From JALONH01 sp046329235 (GTDB taxonomy: Bacteria; Bacteroidota; Bacteroidia; Cytophagales; Cytophagaceae): DNA of 64,000 nucleotides. Position 1 is the stretch's first letter. Every line of letters begins with the position of its first letter. The notes below the pieces were generated by a model. It saw nothing but the letters and a program-made list of their open reading frames with translations. It made no database searches and was not told the origin of the DNA. The stretch is from contig JAXLVA010000001.1 of NCBI GenBank assembly GCA_046329235.1, forward strand, positions 310,001 through 374,000, given 5' to 3'. The position numbers and the translations under genes were made by a program. This document shows, in pieces, positions 27,312 through 34,972 of this stretch.

Positions 27312-28350
27312 TAATTCAATATACATCATAGGTGAAATAGGGCAAAATCATAATGGTTCTGTAGATGTGGCAAAACTTATTATGGAGCTAGCTTCTAAGC
27401 CTGTTCAAGAAAATTTGTTCAACTATACCTTAAAAGGTATGGATGCGATTAAACTTACTAAAAGAGATTTAGATTATGAGTTGTCATCATCACAGATGAA
27501 TAAGCTTTATGATTCTCCACACTCCTTCGGTAAGACTTATTATGAACATAGAAAGTTTCTTGAATTAAATGATGAGCAACATTTTGAGTGTTATAAATAT
27601 GCAAAATCATTAGGTTTTGACTTTGTAGAAACACTTTGTGCTATCTCATGTTTGTCCATGTTAAAGCTTTTTAGTCCGGATAAATTAAAAGTAGCTAGTA
27701 GAGATTTGACGAATTTGCCTTTGTTGGAAGCTTTAGCAGAAACGAAGATCCCTATCATTCTATCAACTGGTATGGCCGGTAAAAAAGAATTAGATGATGC
27801 TCTTGCCGTTATTTCAAAATACCATGAAAATATTTCTATTCTTCATTGTGTATCGGAGTATCCTACCAAACCAAGTAATGTTAATTTAAATACGATTTTG
27901 TATTTGAAAGAAAATTATAGCAAATATTGTATCGGCTTTTCTGATCATACAATTGGTATTGCTGCTCCTGTAGCTGCTGCGGCTATAGGTGCCAAAATAA
28001 TTGAGAAGCACATAACCATAGATCGTCGAATGAAAGGTACCGATCAAGCAGGTTCTTTAGGACCGGATGGTATTAACAGAATGGTTCGTGATTTACGTTT
28101 ACTGGAAATGTCATTTGGGGAGAAAGATATATTTATTGAACCTTCAGTGAAAACAGCAAAGGTGAAATTAGAAAGATCTATTGCGACAAATAAAAAGTTG
28201 AAAGCTGGAGATGTTGTAACAGAAAACGATATTCATTTATTATCTCCCGGCGATGGTTTTAAATGGAGCCAGAAGGAGGAAGTAATTGGTAAAAAAATTA
28301 TTTCAGATATAGAAAAAGATGAAATTATTTATTCTAATCTAATTAAGTAA
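27301..28350 (+). CDS. NeuB-like nonulosonic acid synthase with SAF domain
   Basis: A 349-aa enzyme: TIM barrel over about residues 1-280 (IIGEIGQNHNGSVDVAK at the N-terminus, ILSTGMAG, ILHCVSEYPTKPSNVNL, GFSDHTIGIAAPVAAAAIGAKIIEKHIT) and C-terminal SAF domain (about 288-349, RSIATNKKLKAGDVVTENDI). It condenses phosphoenolpyruvate with an N-acyl hexosamine or hexose to a nine-carbon sugar acid. Two spots differ from classical NeuB: the K-F-Q strand reads DAIKLTKRDLDYEL, and the usual SGE-x-x-N-x-P reads ASRDLTNLP. These changes probably alter the substrate; which sugar it makes is unknown. Overlaps the SpsF-like gene by 11 bases. Confidence 0.88.
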   Translation: MENNNSIYIIGEIGQNHNGSVDVAKLIMELASKPVQENLFNYTLKGMDAIKLTKRDLDYELSSSQMNKLYDSPHSFGKTYYEHRKFLELNDEQHFECYKYAKSLGFDFVETLCAISCLSMLKLFSPDKLKVASRDLTNLPLLEALAETKIPIILSTGMAGKKELDDALAVISKYHENISILHCVSEYPTKPSNVNLNTILYLKENYSKYCIGFSDHTIGIAAPVAAAAIGAKIIEKHITIDRRMKGTDQAGSLGPDGINRMVRDLRLLEMSFGEKDIFIEPSVKTAKVKLERSIATNKKLKAGDVVTENDIHLLSPGDGFKWSQKEEVIGKKIISDIEKDEIIYSNLIK

Positions 28351-28352
28351 TT

Positions 28353-28850
28353 ATGCTTCCTAAATTGGTATTAACGGATATTGATGGTGTTTGGACAGAC
28401 GGTGGGATGTATTATGACCAAACCGGCAATGAATGGAAGAAGTTTAATACTTCTGATAGTGCCGGTGTGTTGTTCTGTAAACAACTTAATATCCCTGTTG
28501 GTATTATTACAGGTGAGAATACGGAGATTGTACAAAGACGAGCTACCAAACTAAAAGTAGACTATTTGTTTCAGGGTATTCAAAATAAAGTGGAAGTAGC
28601 GGAGAAACTTATTCAAGAGTTAAATATTGAGTGGAGTGATGTAGCTTATATTGGAGATGATTTAGGGGATTTAAAATTATTGAAGATAGTGGGTTATAGT
28701 GCAGCTCCAATGAATGCACCGGATTACATAAAAAAACATGTTCATTTGGTTACCCAGAAGATGGGTGGAGAAGGCGCTTTCAGGGAGTTTATAGAATATT
28801 TAATTGAGAAAGATTCGTCCTTAGATAATTTTATTCAAAGAAATTATTAA
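28353..28850 (+). CDS. KdsC-like HAD phosphatase
   Basis: A compact 165-aa C0-type HAD phosphatase: nucleophile motif LTDIDGVWTDG (D9, D11), GIITGEN, the Lys of NKVEVAEKL and YIGDDLGDLKLLK. There is no cap domain, so it should work as a tetramer like KdsC or the KDN-9-phosphate phosphatase of Bacteroides. It would remove phosphate from a freshly made sugar-acid phosphate. Its place 2 bases after the NeuB-like gene suggests that the synthase uses a 6-phosphorylated acceptor sugar, as in Neu5Ac-9-P or KDN-9-P routes; this is inference. Confidence 0.88.
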   Translation: MLPKLVLTDIDGVWTDGGMYYDQTGNEWKKFNTSDSAGVLFCKQLNIPVGIITGENTEIVQRRATKLKVDYLFQGIQNKVEVAEKLIQELNIEWSDVAYIGDDLGDLKLLKIVGYSAAPMNAPDYIKKHVHLVTQKMGGEGAFREFIEYLIEKDSSLDNFIQRNY

Positions 28851-28860
28851 TCAAGTTCTC

Positions 28861-30339
28861 ATGTCAAATGTAAAATCACAAGTCGTATGGAGTACCATTT
28901 TTTCTTATCTGGGAGTGGCCATTGGATTTGTGAGTCAGGCAATATTTATTCCCATTGTTCTTACTAAAGAACAGAATGGATTACTTGGTATATTAATTTC
29001 TTATATTTTTATATTCGCTCAATTAGCTTCTTTAGGTTTTAATAGTGCCGGTAGTAAATTCTTTCATCTATTTAATAAAGAACACAATTACAAAGGCTAT
29101 TGGTACATAGGGTCAATCATATCTATTATTGGATTATTAATTGGTAGTGCCATTTATATAGGATTGAAACCTATATTATTAGCGGATACTAATTCCACAC
29201 TGTTGTCTCAATATTATTATTGGGTATTACCCTTAGGACTTTTTTTAATGGTGTTTAATTTTTTTGATCACTTTATTAAAAATTTAATGTATACCGTATT
29301 TGGGTCATTTTTACTACAGTTTTTGCAACGCTTTATTATTCTTTTGGCTGTCTTAGTATTGTATTATTTCGCCATCACATTTGATACATTTATGTATTTA
29401 TGGTCGTTGGGATTTGCAATACCTGCCATATTGATGGCGATATATGCATTTAATAAAAGTAGATTTTCCTTTTCACAAGTAAAATGGTCAGAAGTAATTA
29501 ATGATAATAGATTTGTACACTATAGTTTCATTACAGTTTTAACTGGGTTCTCTACCATGTTGGTTATGTATATTGATAAAATTATGATATCCATTTATAT
29601 CAATTTGGAAGACACAGGGATTTATCACACAGCTTCATTTTTTGGTAGTTTGATGCTTTTATCTATGATTGCGATGAATAAAGCATCTATACCGTTAGTT
29701 ACAAAATCATTGGAAGAAAAGGACTTTACTACCTTGAAAGTTATTTATCAAAAAAGTTGCTTAACACAATTGATGTTAGGTGTCTTAATATTTTTAGGAG
29801 TAGTTATTAATATAGATAGCGTATTTAGTTTCTTGCCCGATGGTTACGAAAAAGGCAAGTGGGTAGTGATTTGGCTTTGCTTGGCCAAGTTGGTAGATAT
29901 TGCAACAGGGATTAATGGTGTAATAATTAATTATTCTTCCTATTATAAATATGATGCTATTATGATTGTGGGATTGATAATATTGACGATTGCTTTCAAC
30001 TGGTTTTTTATCCCGCAGTATGGGATTGTGGGAGCGGCCTTCGCTACACTTTTGTCCACTGCTTTATACAACATTACTAAAACCATTTTGGTGCAAGTGT
30101 TTTTCAAGATTCAACCTTTTACTTGGATGAATTTTAAAGTATTTTCTTTTGGGGTATTACTACTTGTTTGTTTTATATTATTACCATCTTGGAATGATTC
30201 GCTTATTCATATTATTCTTACCGTGGTTTATAAGTCGGGAATATTAATATTGTTATACTTAATTGGCATGTATTATTTGAGTGCCTCTCAAGAATTGAAT
30301 TCTTTGATAAACAAAAGTGTTCAATGGATTAAAAAATAA
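28861..30339 (+). CDS. Wzx-like oligosaccharide flippase
   Basis: A 492-aa membrane protein with about 14 hydrophobic segments. It opens QVVWSTIFSYLGVAIGFVSQ and contains the superfamily stretch YGIVGAAFATLLSTALYN near residue 385. It belongs to the polysaccharide biosynthesis C / MATE-like flippases, and would export the undecaprenyl-linked glycan of this locus. It is the second flippase in the window and is not closely similar by eye to the one at 17857. It lies 10 bases from the phosphatase gene and 4 from the GNGPSL protein gene. Confidence 0.88.
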   Translation: MSNVKSQVVWSTIFSYLGVAIGFVSQAIFIPIVLTKEQNGLLGILISYIFIFAQLASLGFNSAGSKFFHLFNKEHNYKGYWYIGSIISIIGLLIGSAIYIGLKPILLADTNSTLLSQYYYWVLPLGLFLMVFNFFDHFIKNLMYTVFGSFLLQFLQRFIILLAVLVLYYFAITFDTFMYLWSLGFAIPAILMAIYAFNKSRFSFSQVKWSEVINDNRFVHYSFITVLTGFSTMLVMYIDKIMISIYINLEDTGIYHTASFFGSLMLLSMIAMNKASIPLVTKSLEEKDFTTLKVIYQKSCLTQLMLGVLIFLGVVINIDSVFSFLPDGYEKGKWVVIWLCLAKLVDIATGINGVIINYSSYYKYDAIMIVGLIILTIAFNWFFIPQYGIVGAAFATLLSTALYNITKTILVQVFFKIQPFTWMNFKVFSFGVLLLVCFILLPSWNDSLIHIILTVVYKSGILILLYLIGMYYLSASQELNSLINKSVQWIKK

Positions 30340-30343
30340 TTAA

Positions 30344-31240
30344 ATGAAAAGTGCATTTAAAATAGCAGCATCTGTAAACAGGATTGAAATGTTCCTAAAG
30401 GAATTGTATCAATTCAGTGTAGGTGTATTGAAAATTGTTATTCTTTCAAAATGGAAAATAAGCTTGCCTCAAGCTGAATCAACAGATTGTATTGTATTAG
30501 GTAATGGACCCTCATTAAATCAAACAATAGAGAAGTTTGAGCATATAGTAAGTAAGGCAACATTATTTTGTGTAAATAACTTTATTGTTTCACCTTATTT
30601 TAAAAAATACAAACCCAAGCATTATGTAATATTGGATCCGGCTTATTTTAAAATGAAAGAGAAGAAGGATGTTGCTTTGACTCTCTCTCTTCTAAAAACG
30701 GATGTTACTTGGAAAATGAATTTATACATTCCTTATTTTTATAGAAAAGATGCAGATGTTCAACTGTTCCTAAAACATTCCAATATCAATGTGGTGTTTT
30801 ATAATTATACTGTGATAAAATCAGCCGGAGAGCTACCTTTTATTTTGTACAAAAATAAATTAGCATCTCCTCAATTTTATAATGTATTAGGGATGGCCAT
30901 GCTAACGGCAGTTAATTCGGGGTACAAAAAAGTATGGCTGGTGGGAGCAGATCATAATTGGTTAGATGGTATAAAAGTGGGAGAGGATAATATTCCGTAT
31001 CGATTAGATATGCACTTTTACGATACCAAAGATAATGTGGCTCGTAAGCCTATTGTTGAACCTGTTAGTGGTAGAGTAGTAGACATGTTTACTCTTTATT
31101 GGTCCATGGCTAGTGTGTTTAAGTCTTATAATGTAGTGAAAAAATATTCTGAATATCGCAATATGAAAATTGTGAATGCATCCGAGTATAGTAATTTAGA
31201 TCAATTTGAACGAGTGAGTTTAGAAAATTATGGTAAATGA
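30344..31240 (+). CDS. GNGPSL-motif protein, candidate nonulosonate transferase (Maf/GT42-like)
   Basis: The 298-aa product has the nucleotide-sugar motif VLGNGPSL near residues 51-58, then CVNNFIVSPYFKKYKPKHYVILDPAYF and GMAMLTAVNSGYKKVWLVGADHNW. GNGPSL followed by a C/N-N/Q-F is shared by GT42 sialyltransferases (CstII type) and DUF115/Maf proteins that load pseudaminic or legionaminic acid on flagellin. No signal peptide or clear membrane helix. Because it sits in the operon that makes a CMP-nonulosonate-like sugar, it is the best candidate for the enzyme that uses it. This is a motif-level call, not an assignment. Confidence 0.6.
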   Translation: MKSAFKIAASVNRIEMFLKELYQFSVGVLKIVILSKWKISLPQAESTDCIVLGNGPSLNQTIEKFEHIVSKATLFCVNNFIVSPYFKKYKPKHYVILDPAYFKMKEKKDVALTLSLLKTDVTWKMNLYIPYFYRKDADVQLFLKHSNINVVFYNYTVIKSAGELPFILYKNKLASPQFYNVLGMAMLTAVNSGYKKVWLVGADHNWLDGIKVGEDNIPYRLDMHFYDTKDNVARKPIVEPVSGRVVDMFTLYWSMASVFKSYNVVKKYSEYRNMKIVNASEYSNLDQFERVSLENYGK

Positions 31241-32243
31241 AATTAAATCATCTCCAGTAGAAACATGTATGGTTTGTGGTTCTAAAGGCAAGCCATTATA
31301 TAGAGGGTTGAATGATCGTTTGTTTGGTACAAGTAAAAATTGGAATATATCTACATGTTCAAATGATACTTGTGGGTTGCTTTGGTTAAACCCAATGCCT
31401 GTACGTGAAGAAATTTGGAAAGCATATGCTTCTTATTACACACACACAAAGCAGCAAAAATCATGGTTCTTTTTTCCAAAAATTGAAAAAGCATATCAAC
31501 ATATAAAATATGGTTACTATCCTGAGTTGAAAAATACTTGGATTGGATATTTAGCTTATTTGATGCCGGTATTTAGGAATCAATATGACTTCAATGTGTT
31601 GTTTTTGAAATCAACAGACAAAGGTCGAATGTTAGATTTTGGTTGTGGTAATGGATGGTTAATGGACAATTTAACTACTAAAGGGTGGGATTGTTATGGT
31701 TTGGATTTTGATGAAAAGTCGGTAGCGTATTGTACATCTAATGGTCTTAAAGTAAAGGTAGGAGATATTGCATCACAAAATTATCCGGATGGTTATTTTG
31801 ATGCGATTACTATTAATCACGTAATAGAACACGTTTATGATGTAGATGTGTTGATTAGTGATGCATTTAAAGTATTAAAAAAGGGAGGCAGTTTAATTAT
31901 TGCAACTCCTAATACTGCTAACTGGCAACATGGTGTATACAAAGACCAATGGTTTCAATTAGACCCTCCTAGACATTTACACTTATTTAACAATAAAAAT
32001 TTAGAAACTATTGTTAAAAGAAATGGATTCTCAATAGACAAATCATTTTCTAGCATTCGTATGGATGCATGGTCTACTATTGTTTCCAGAGGTGTAATAA
32101 GAAAAGGAAGTTATATCCTAGGGAAAGACAAAAAGACCAAACTTGATTTAATAATTGGAATATGTCATCAATATATTAGTTGGGTTATACAGTTTTTTAA
32201 TAATAAAAAGGCCGGAGAAATAATTATTATAGCTAAAAAATAA
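31230..32243 (+). CDS. Class I SAM methyltransferase with N-terminal zinc-binding segment
   Basis: A 337-aa protein. The N-terminus carries two Cys pairs, C-M-V-C-G and C-S-N-D-T-C-G, probably a zinc ribbon. The methyltransferase core follows with MLDFGCGNGWLMDNL (motif I, about residues 134-148), DCYGLDFDEKSV, INHVIEHVYD and LKKGGSLIIATPNTANW. Such proteins methylate sugars or other small molecules in glycan loci. It overlaps the gene before it by 11 bases and the gene after it by 1 base. Substrate unknown. Confidence 0.88.
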   Translation: MVNEIKSSPVETCMVCGSKGKPLYRGLNDRLFGTSKNWNISTCSNDTCGLLWLNPMPVREEIWKAYASYYTHTKQQKSWFFFPKIEKAYQHIKYGYYPELKNTWIGYLAYLMPVFRNQYDFNVLFLKSTDKGRMLDFGCGNGWLMDNLTTKGWDCYGLDFDEKSVAYCTSNGLKVKVGDIASQNYPDGYFDAITINHVIEHVYDVDVLISDAFKVLKKGGSLIIATPNTANWQHGVYKDQWFQLDPPRHLHLFNNKNLETIVKRNGFSIDKSFSSIRMDAWSTIVSRGVIRKGSYILGKDKKTKLDLIIGICHQYISWVIQFFNNKKAGEIIIIAKK

Positions 32244-32965
32244 TGGTGAGTAACGTAGCCATAGTCATTCCAATCTATAAATCTTCTTTAACCAAAGAAG
32301 AAAAATGTTCTTTAGCTCAAGCTAGAAATATTTTTTCTTCTAGGAAGATTTATTTAGTATATCCGGATGGTTTAGCGGTTACTAATTATTCAGAAATAAT
32401 ACCAAATGTAAATCTGATTACGTTTGATTCATATTATTTTAGATCTGTTCAGTCGTACAGTTTACTTTTAAATTCACCTTTCTTTTATCAATCATTTCTG
32501 CAACATGATTATATTCTAATTTATCAATTAGATGCTTATGTGTTTAAAGACGAGTTAGACGTTTGGTGTCAAAAAGGATATGATTATGTAGGTGCACCTT
32601 GGATAGAGGCTGATTGGATTAAGAAACTAGGGCTATTGGGTAAATTGGTTTATCCGGTTGGGAATGGAGGCTTTTCACTCCGAAAAGTAAAGAGTTTTTA
32701 CCAAGGTGCTCAACGCCTTCAATTGGTAGTAAAGTACCTTTGGAGAAAAAAATGGAATGAAGATTTTTTTTGGAGTTCATTAGCCAAAAGGGTGCTTCCG
32801 GGATTTAGGATACCGGAAATTAATGAAGCTTTAGGATTTGCATTTGAGGAAAAACCTTCAAAATGTTTTCAATTAAATGGTAATCAGCTACCTATGGGTT
32901 GTCATGCCTGGGAGAAGTATGAACCAGAATTTTGGAGAGAATACATCCCTTGTGCCTCTGAATAA
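32243..32965 (+). CDS. DUF5672 family glycosyltransferase-like protein
   Basis: The 240-aa product begins VAIVIPIYKSSLTKEEKCSLAQA, a GT2-like nucleotide-binding strand, and has the DUF5672 pattern: ILIYQLDAYVFKDELDVWCQKGYDYVGAPW, GNGGFSLRKV, NEDFFWSSLA and FAFEEKP. The L-D-A-Y motif could serve as the metal-binding DXD equivalent. It closes the large glycan operon (start overlapping the methyltransferase stop by 1 base). Probably transfers a sugar; no activity is known to me for this family. Confidence 0.82.
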   Translation: MVSNVAIVIPIYKSSLTKEEKCSLAQARNIFSSRKIYLVYPDGLAVTNYSEIIPNVNLITFDSYYFRSVQSYSLLLNSPFFYQSFLQHDYILIYQLDAYVFKDELDVWCQKGYDYVGAPWIEADWIKKLGLLGKLVYPVGNGGFSLRKVKSFYQGAQRLQLVVKYLWRKKWNEDFFWSSLAKRVLPGFRIPEINEALGFAFEEKPSKCFQLNGNQLPMGCHAWEKYEPEFWREYIPCASE

Positions 32966-32987
32966 TGGGGATTAAGAGAAAAAGTCG

Positions 32988-32995
32988 TATTTTTG
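32988..32995 (+). promoter_or_regulatory. -7 box upstream of ffh
   Basis: TATTTTTG matches TAnnTTTG, 30 bases before the ffh ATG. No convincing -33 TTTG at the expected spacing. Confidence 0.5.
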
Positions 32996-33025
32996 CTGTT
33001 CTCTATAGAATAATCATTCTGAATT

Positions 33026-34357
33026 ATGTTTGAAAATTTAAGTCAAAAGCTCGATAAGGCATTTAAAACCCTTAAAGGACAAGGTCGTATTACGGATATC
33101 AACGTAGCTTCTACGGTAAAAGAAATTCGTAAAGCCTTAATCGATGCCGACGTTAACTATAAGGTTGCTAAAACAGTAACGGATGCTATCAAAGACAAAG
33201 CAATCGACAGAGAGGTATTAATTTCTGTATCTCCAAGTCAATTGTTTGTTAAAATCACACATGAAGAGTTAACCTCTTTAATGGGTGGTGAGAAAGTAGA
33301 TATTCAAGTTAAAGGAGATCCTGCTGTTATTTTAATTGCCGGTTTACAAGGTTCTGGTAAGACTACCTTCTCCGGTAAGCTTGCAGCCTATATTAAAAAG
33401 CAAAACAAAAATGTATTATTAGTTGCCTGTGATGTTTATCGTCCGGCGGCGATTGATCAGTTGAAAGTATTAGGGGAGCAAGTGGGTGTTGAAGTATATT
33501 CAGAGCCGGAAAATAAAAAGCCGGTGCAGATTGCTTTAAATGCTATTGACTACGCTAAGAAAAATAATAAGAAAGTAGTTATCGTCGATACGGCCGGCCG
33601 TTTAGCGGTGGATGAGGAGATGATGAATGAAATCGAACAAGTTAAAAAAGCAATTGCCCCATCAGAAACCTTATTCGTGGTTGACTCCATGACCGGTCAA
33701 GATGCAGTAAATACAGCAAAAGCATTCAATGATCGTATCAACTTTGATGGTGTTGTACTTACCAAGTTAGATGGTGATACTCGTGGTGGTGCGGCTTTAT
33801 CTATTCGTTCTGTAGTAGAAAAACCTATTAAGTTTATTTCTACCGGTGAGAAAATGGATGCCTTAGATGTGTTCTTCCCTGAACGTATGGCAAGCCGTAT
33901 CTTAGGTATGGGTGATGTAATCTCCTTAGTAGAAAGAGCACAGCAAGTATTTGATGAAGAGGAAGCAAAAAAATTAAATCAAAAGCTACGTAAGAACCAG
34001 TTTAACTTTGAAGATTTCTTGGCTCAAATTCAACAAATCAAAAAGATGGGTAGCATCAAAGATTTGATGGGTATGATTCCTGGTATGGGTAAAATGATGA
34101 AGGATGTAGAGATTGATGATGACGCATTCAAACCTATTGAAGCTATCATCAATTCAATGACAAAGGCAGAAAGAGAAAATCCGGATATTATCAATGGTAG
34201 TAGAAGAACTAGAATTGCAACAGGTTCGGGTACTTCTATTCAGCAAGTGAATAATCTGATGAAGCAGTTTGAAGACATGCGGAAGATGATGAAAACGATG
34301 AACAAAATGCAAGGCAAAGGAATGCCTCCAAACATGAAACAATTAATGAGACGATAA
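33026..34357 (+). CDS. ffh: Signal recognition particle protein Ffh
   Basis: A 443-aa protein with the three SRP54 parts: N helical bundle (1-90), G domain with P-loop GLQGSGKTT (about 106-114), DVYRPAAIDQLK, VDTAGRLAVDEEMM, TKLDGDTRGGAA and FISTGEKMD, and the M domain (about 325-443) that ends in a Met-rich tail. It binds signal sequences at the ribosome with 4.5S RNA and delivers them to FtsY. Length is normal. It stands alone, with its own promoter box and terminator. Confidence 0.98.
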   Translation: MFENLSQKLDKAFKTLKGQGRITDINVASTVKEIRKALIDADVNYKVAKTVTDAIKDKAIDREVLISVSPSQLFVKITHEELTSLMGGEKVDIQVKGDPAVILIAGLQGSGKTTFSGKLAAYIKKQNKNVLLVACDVYRPAAIDQLKVLGEQVGVEVYSEPENKKPVQIALNAIDYAKKNNKKVVIVDTAGRLAVDEEMMNEIEQVKKAIAPSETLFVVDSMTGQDAVNTAKAFNDRINFDGVVLTKLDGDTRGGAALSIRSVVEKPIKFISTGEKMDALDVFFPERMASRILGMGDVISLVERAQQVFDEEEAKKLNQKLRKNQFNFEDFLAQIQQIKKMGSIKDLMGMIPGMGKMMKDVEIDDDAFKPIEAIINSMTKAERENPDIINGSRRTRIATGSGTSIQQVNNLMKQFEDMRKMMKTMNKMQGKGMPPNMKQLMRR

Positions 34358-34360
34358 TAA

Positions 34361-34389
34361 AAAGTCCCGATGGCCATCGGGACTTTTTT
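34361..34389. terminator. Bidirectional terminator after ffh
   Basis: AAAGTCCCGATGG and CCATCGGGACTTT form a perfect 26-base palindrome followed by further T residues. It serves ffh and the convergent secreted-protein gene. Confidence 0.93.
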
Positions 34390-34414
34390 GTTGCTCATAG
34401 AAAAAAAATACTCG

Positions 34415-34780
34415 TTAATTAAGCTGTGGCTTAATAGGTTTAGCTACCGTAGTATCCGGTTTAGTTGTTTTAGTTGAATCGCTATTAGGGTCCGGTAACA
34501 CCATAGCTACAGTTCTATTTACTTGTAAAAAACCATAGTCTCTATATTTAGGTGCCATTGGAACCGGTTTTTTGGTAGTATCAGCAGGCATTGCTTTTTT
34601 AGTTGAATCATCTGATATAACAGCAAGATTTGTTGGCGCTGAAAGAAAACCTACTTCTATTCTTTTTGTTTTGATAGTATCAGAGTTAGTTTTTGCTTTA
34701 GTTGAATCTGTTGATGTTTGAGCATTGGCTGCTACAGAAGAAATACAAACAATAGATAATACAGAAAGTAATTTTTTCAT
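34415..34780 (-). CDS. Secreted low-complexity protein with DSTK-type repeats
   Basis: I chose the ATG at 34780 because it gives a clean signal peptide, MKKLLSVLSIVCISSVAANA, cut before Q21; a longer frame adds an implausible N-terminus. The mature ~100 residues are rich in Thr, Lys, Ser, Asp and Pro, with repeated D-S-T-K / D-T-T-K units on both sides of a central KYRDYGFLQVNRTVAMVLPDP block. It is likely periplasmic or surface-bound and partly disordered. No family recognised. It is divergent from the membrane kinase gene (193 bases) and converges with ffh. Confidence 0.7.
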   Translation of the reverse strand: MKKLLSVLSIVCISSVAANAQTSTDSTKAKTNSDTIKTKRIEVGFLSAPTNLAVISDDSTKKAMPADTTKKPVPMAPKYRDYGFLQVNRTVAMVLPDPNSDSTKTTKPDTTVAKPIKPQLN

Positions 34781-34972
34781 AAGTAATTTTGTTTTGTTAC
34801 ACATGATATTATTACAATCTCGTGCCAAAGTCATAACTAATTAATTCTCAATATTAAACTGTTTTTGTGTGGAATGAATGTTGTGGATTGATTCTACAAT
34901 ACTGGGGTTTTATACTACAGGTTTACAGTACAGTGTGAGATTGGGAAGTTTAGTGGAATTTTAGTAATATCA

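Noticed and set aside
34835..34972. Small gene or RNA between the secreted protein and the membrane kinase
   Set aside because: No frame with plausible start and length, no hairpin with T-run; nothing beyond presumed promoters.
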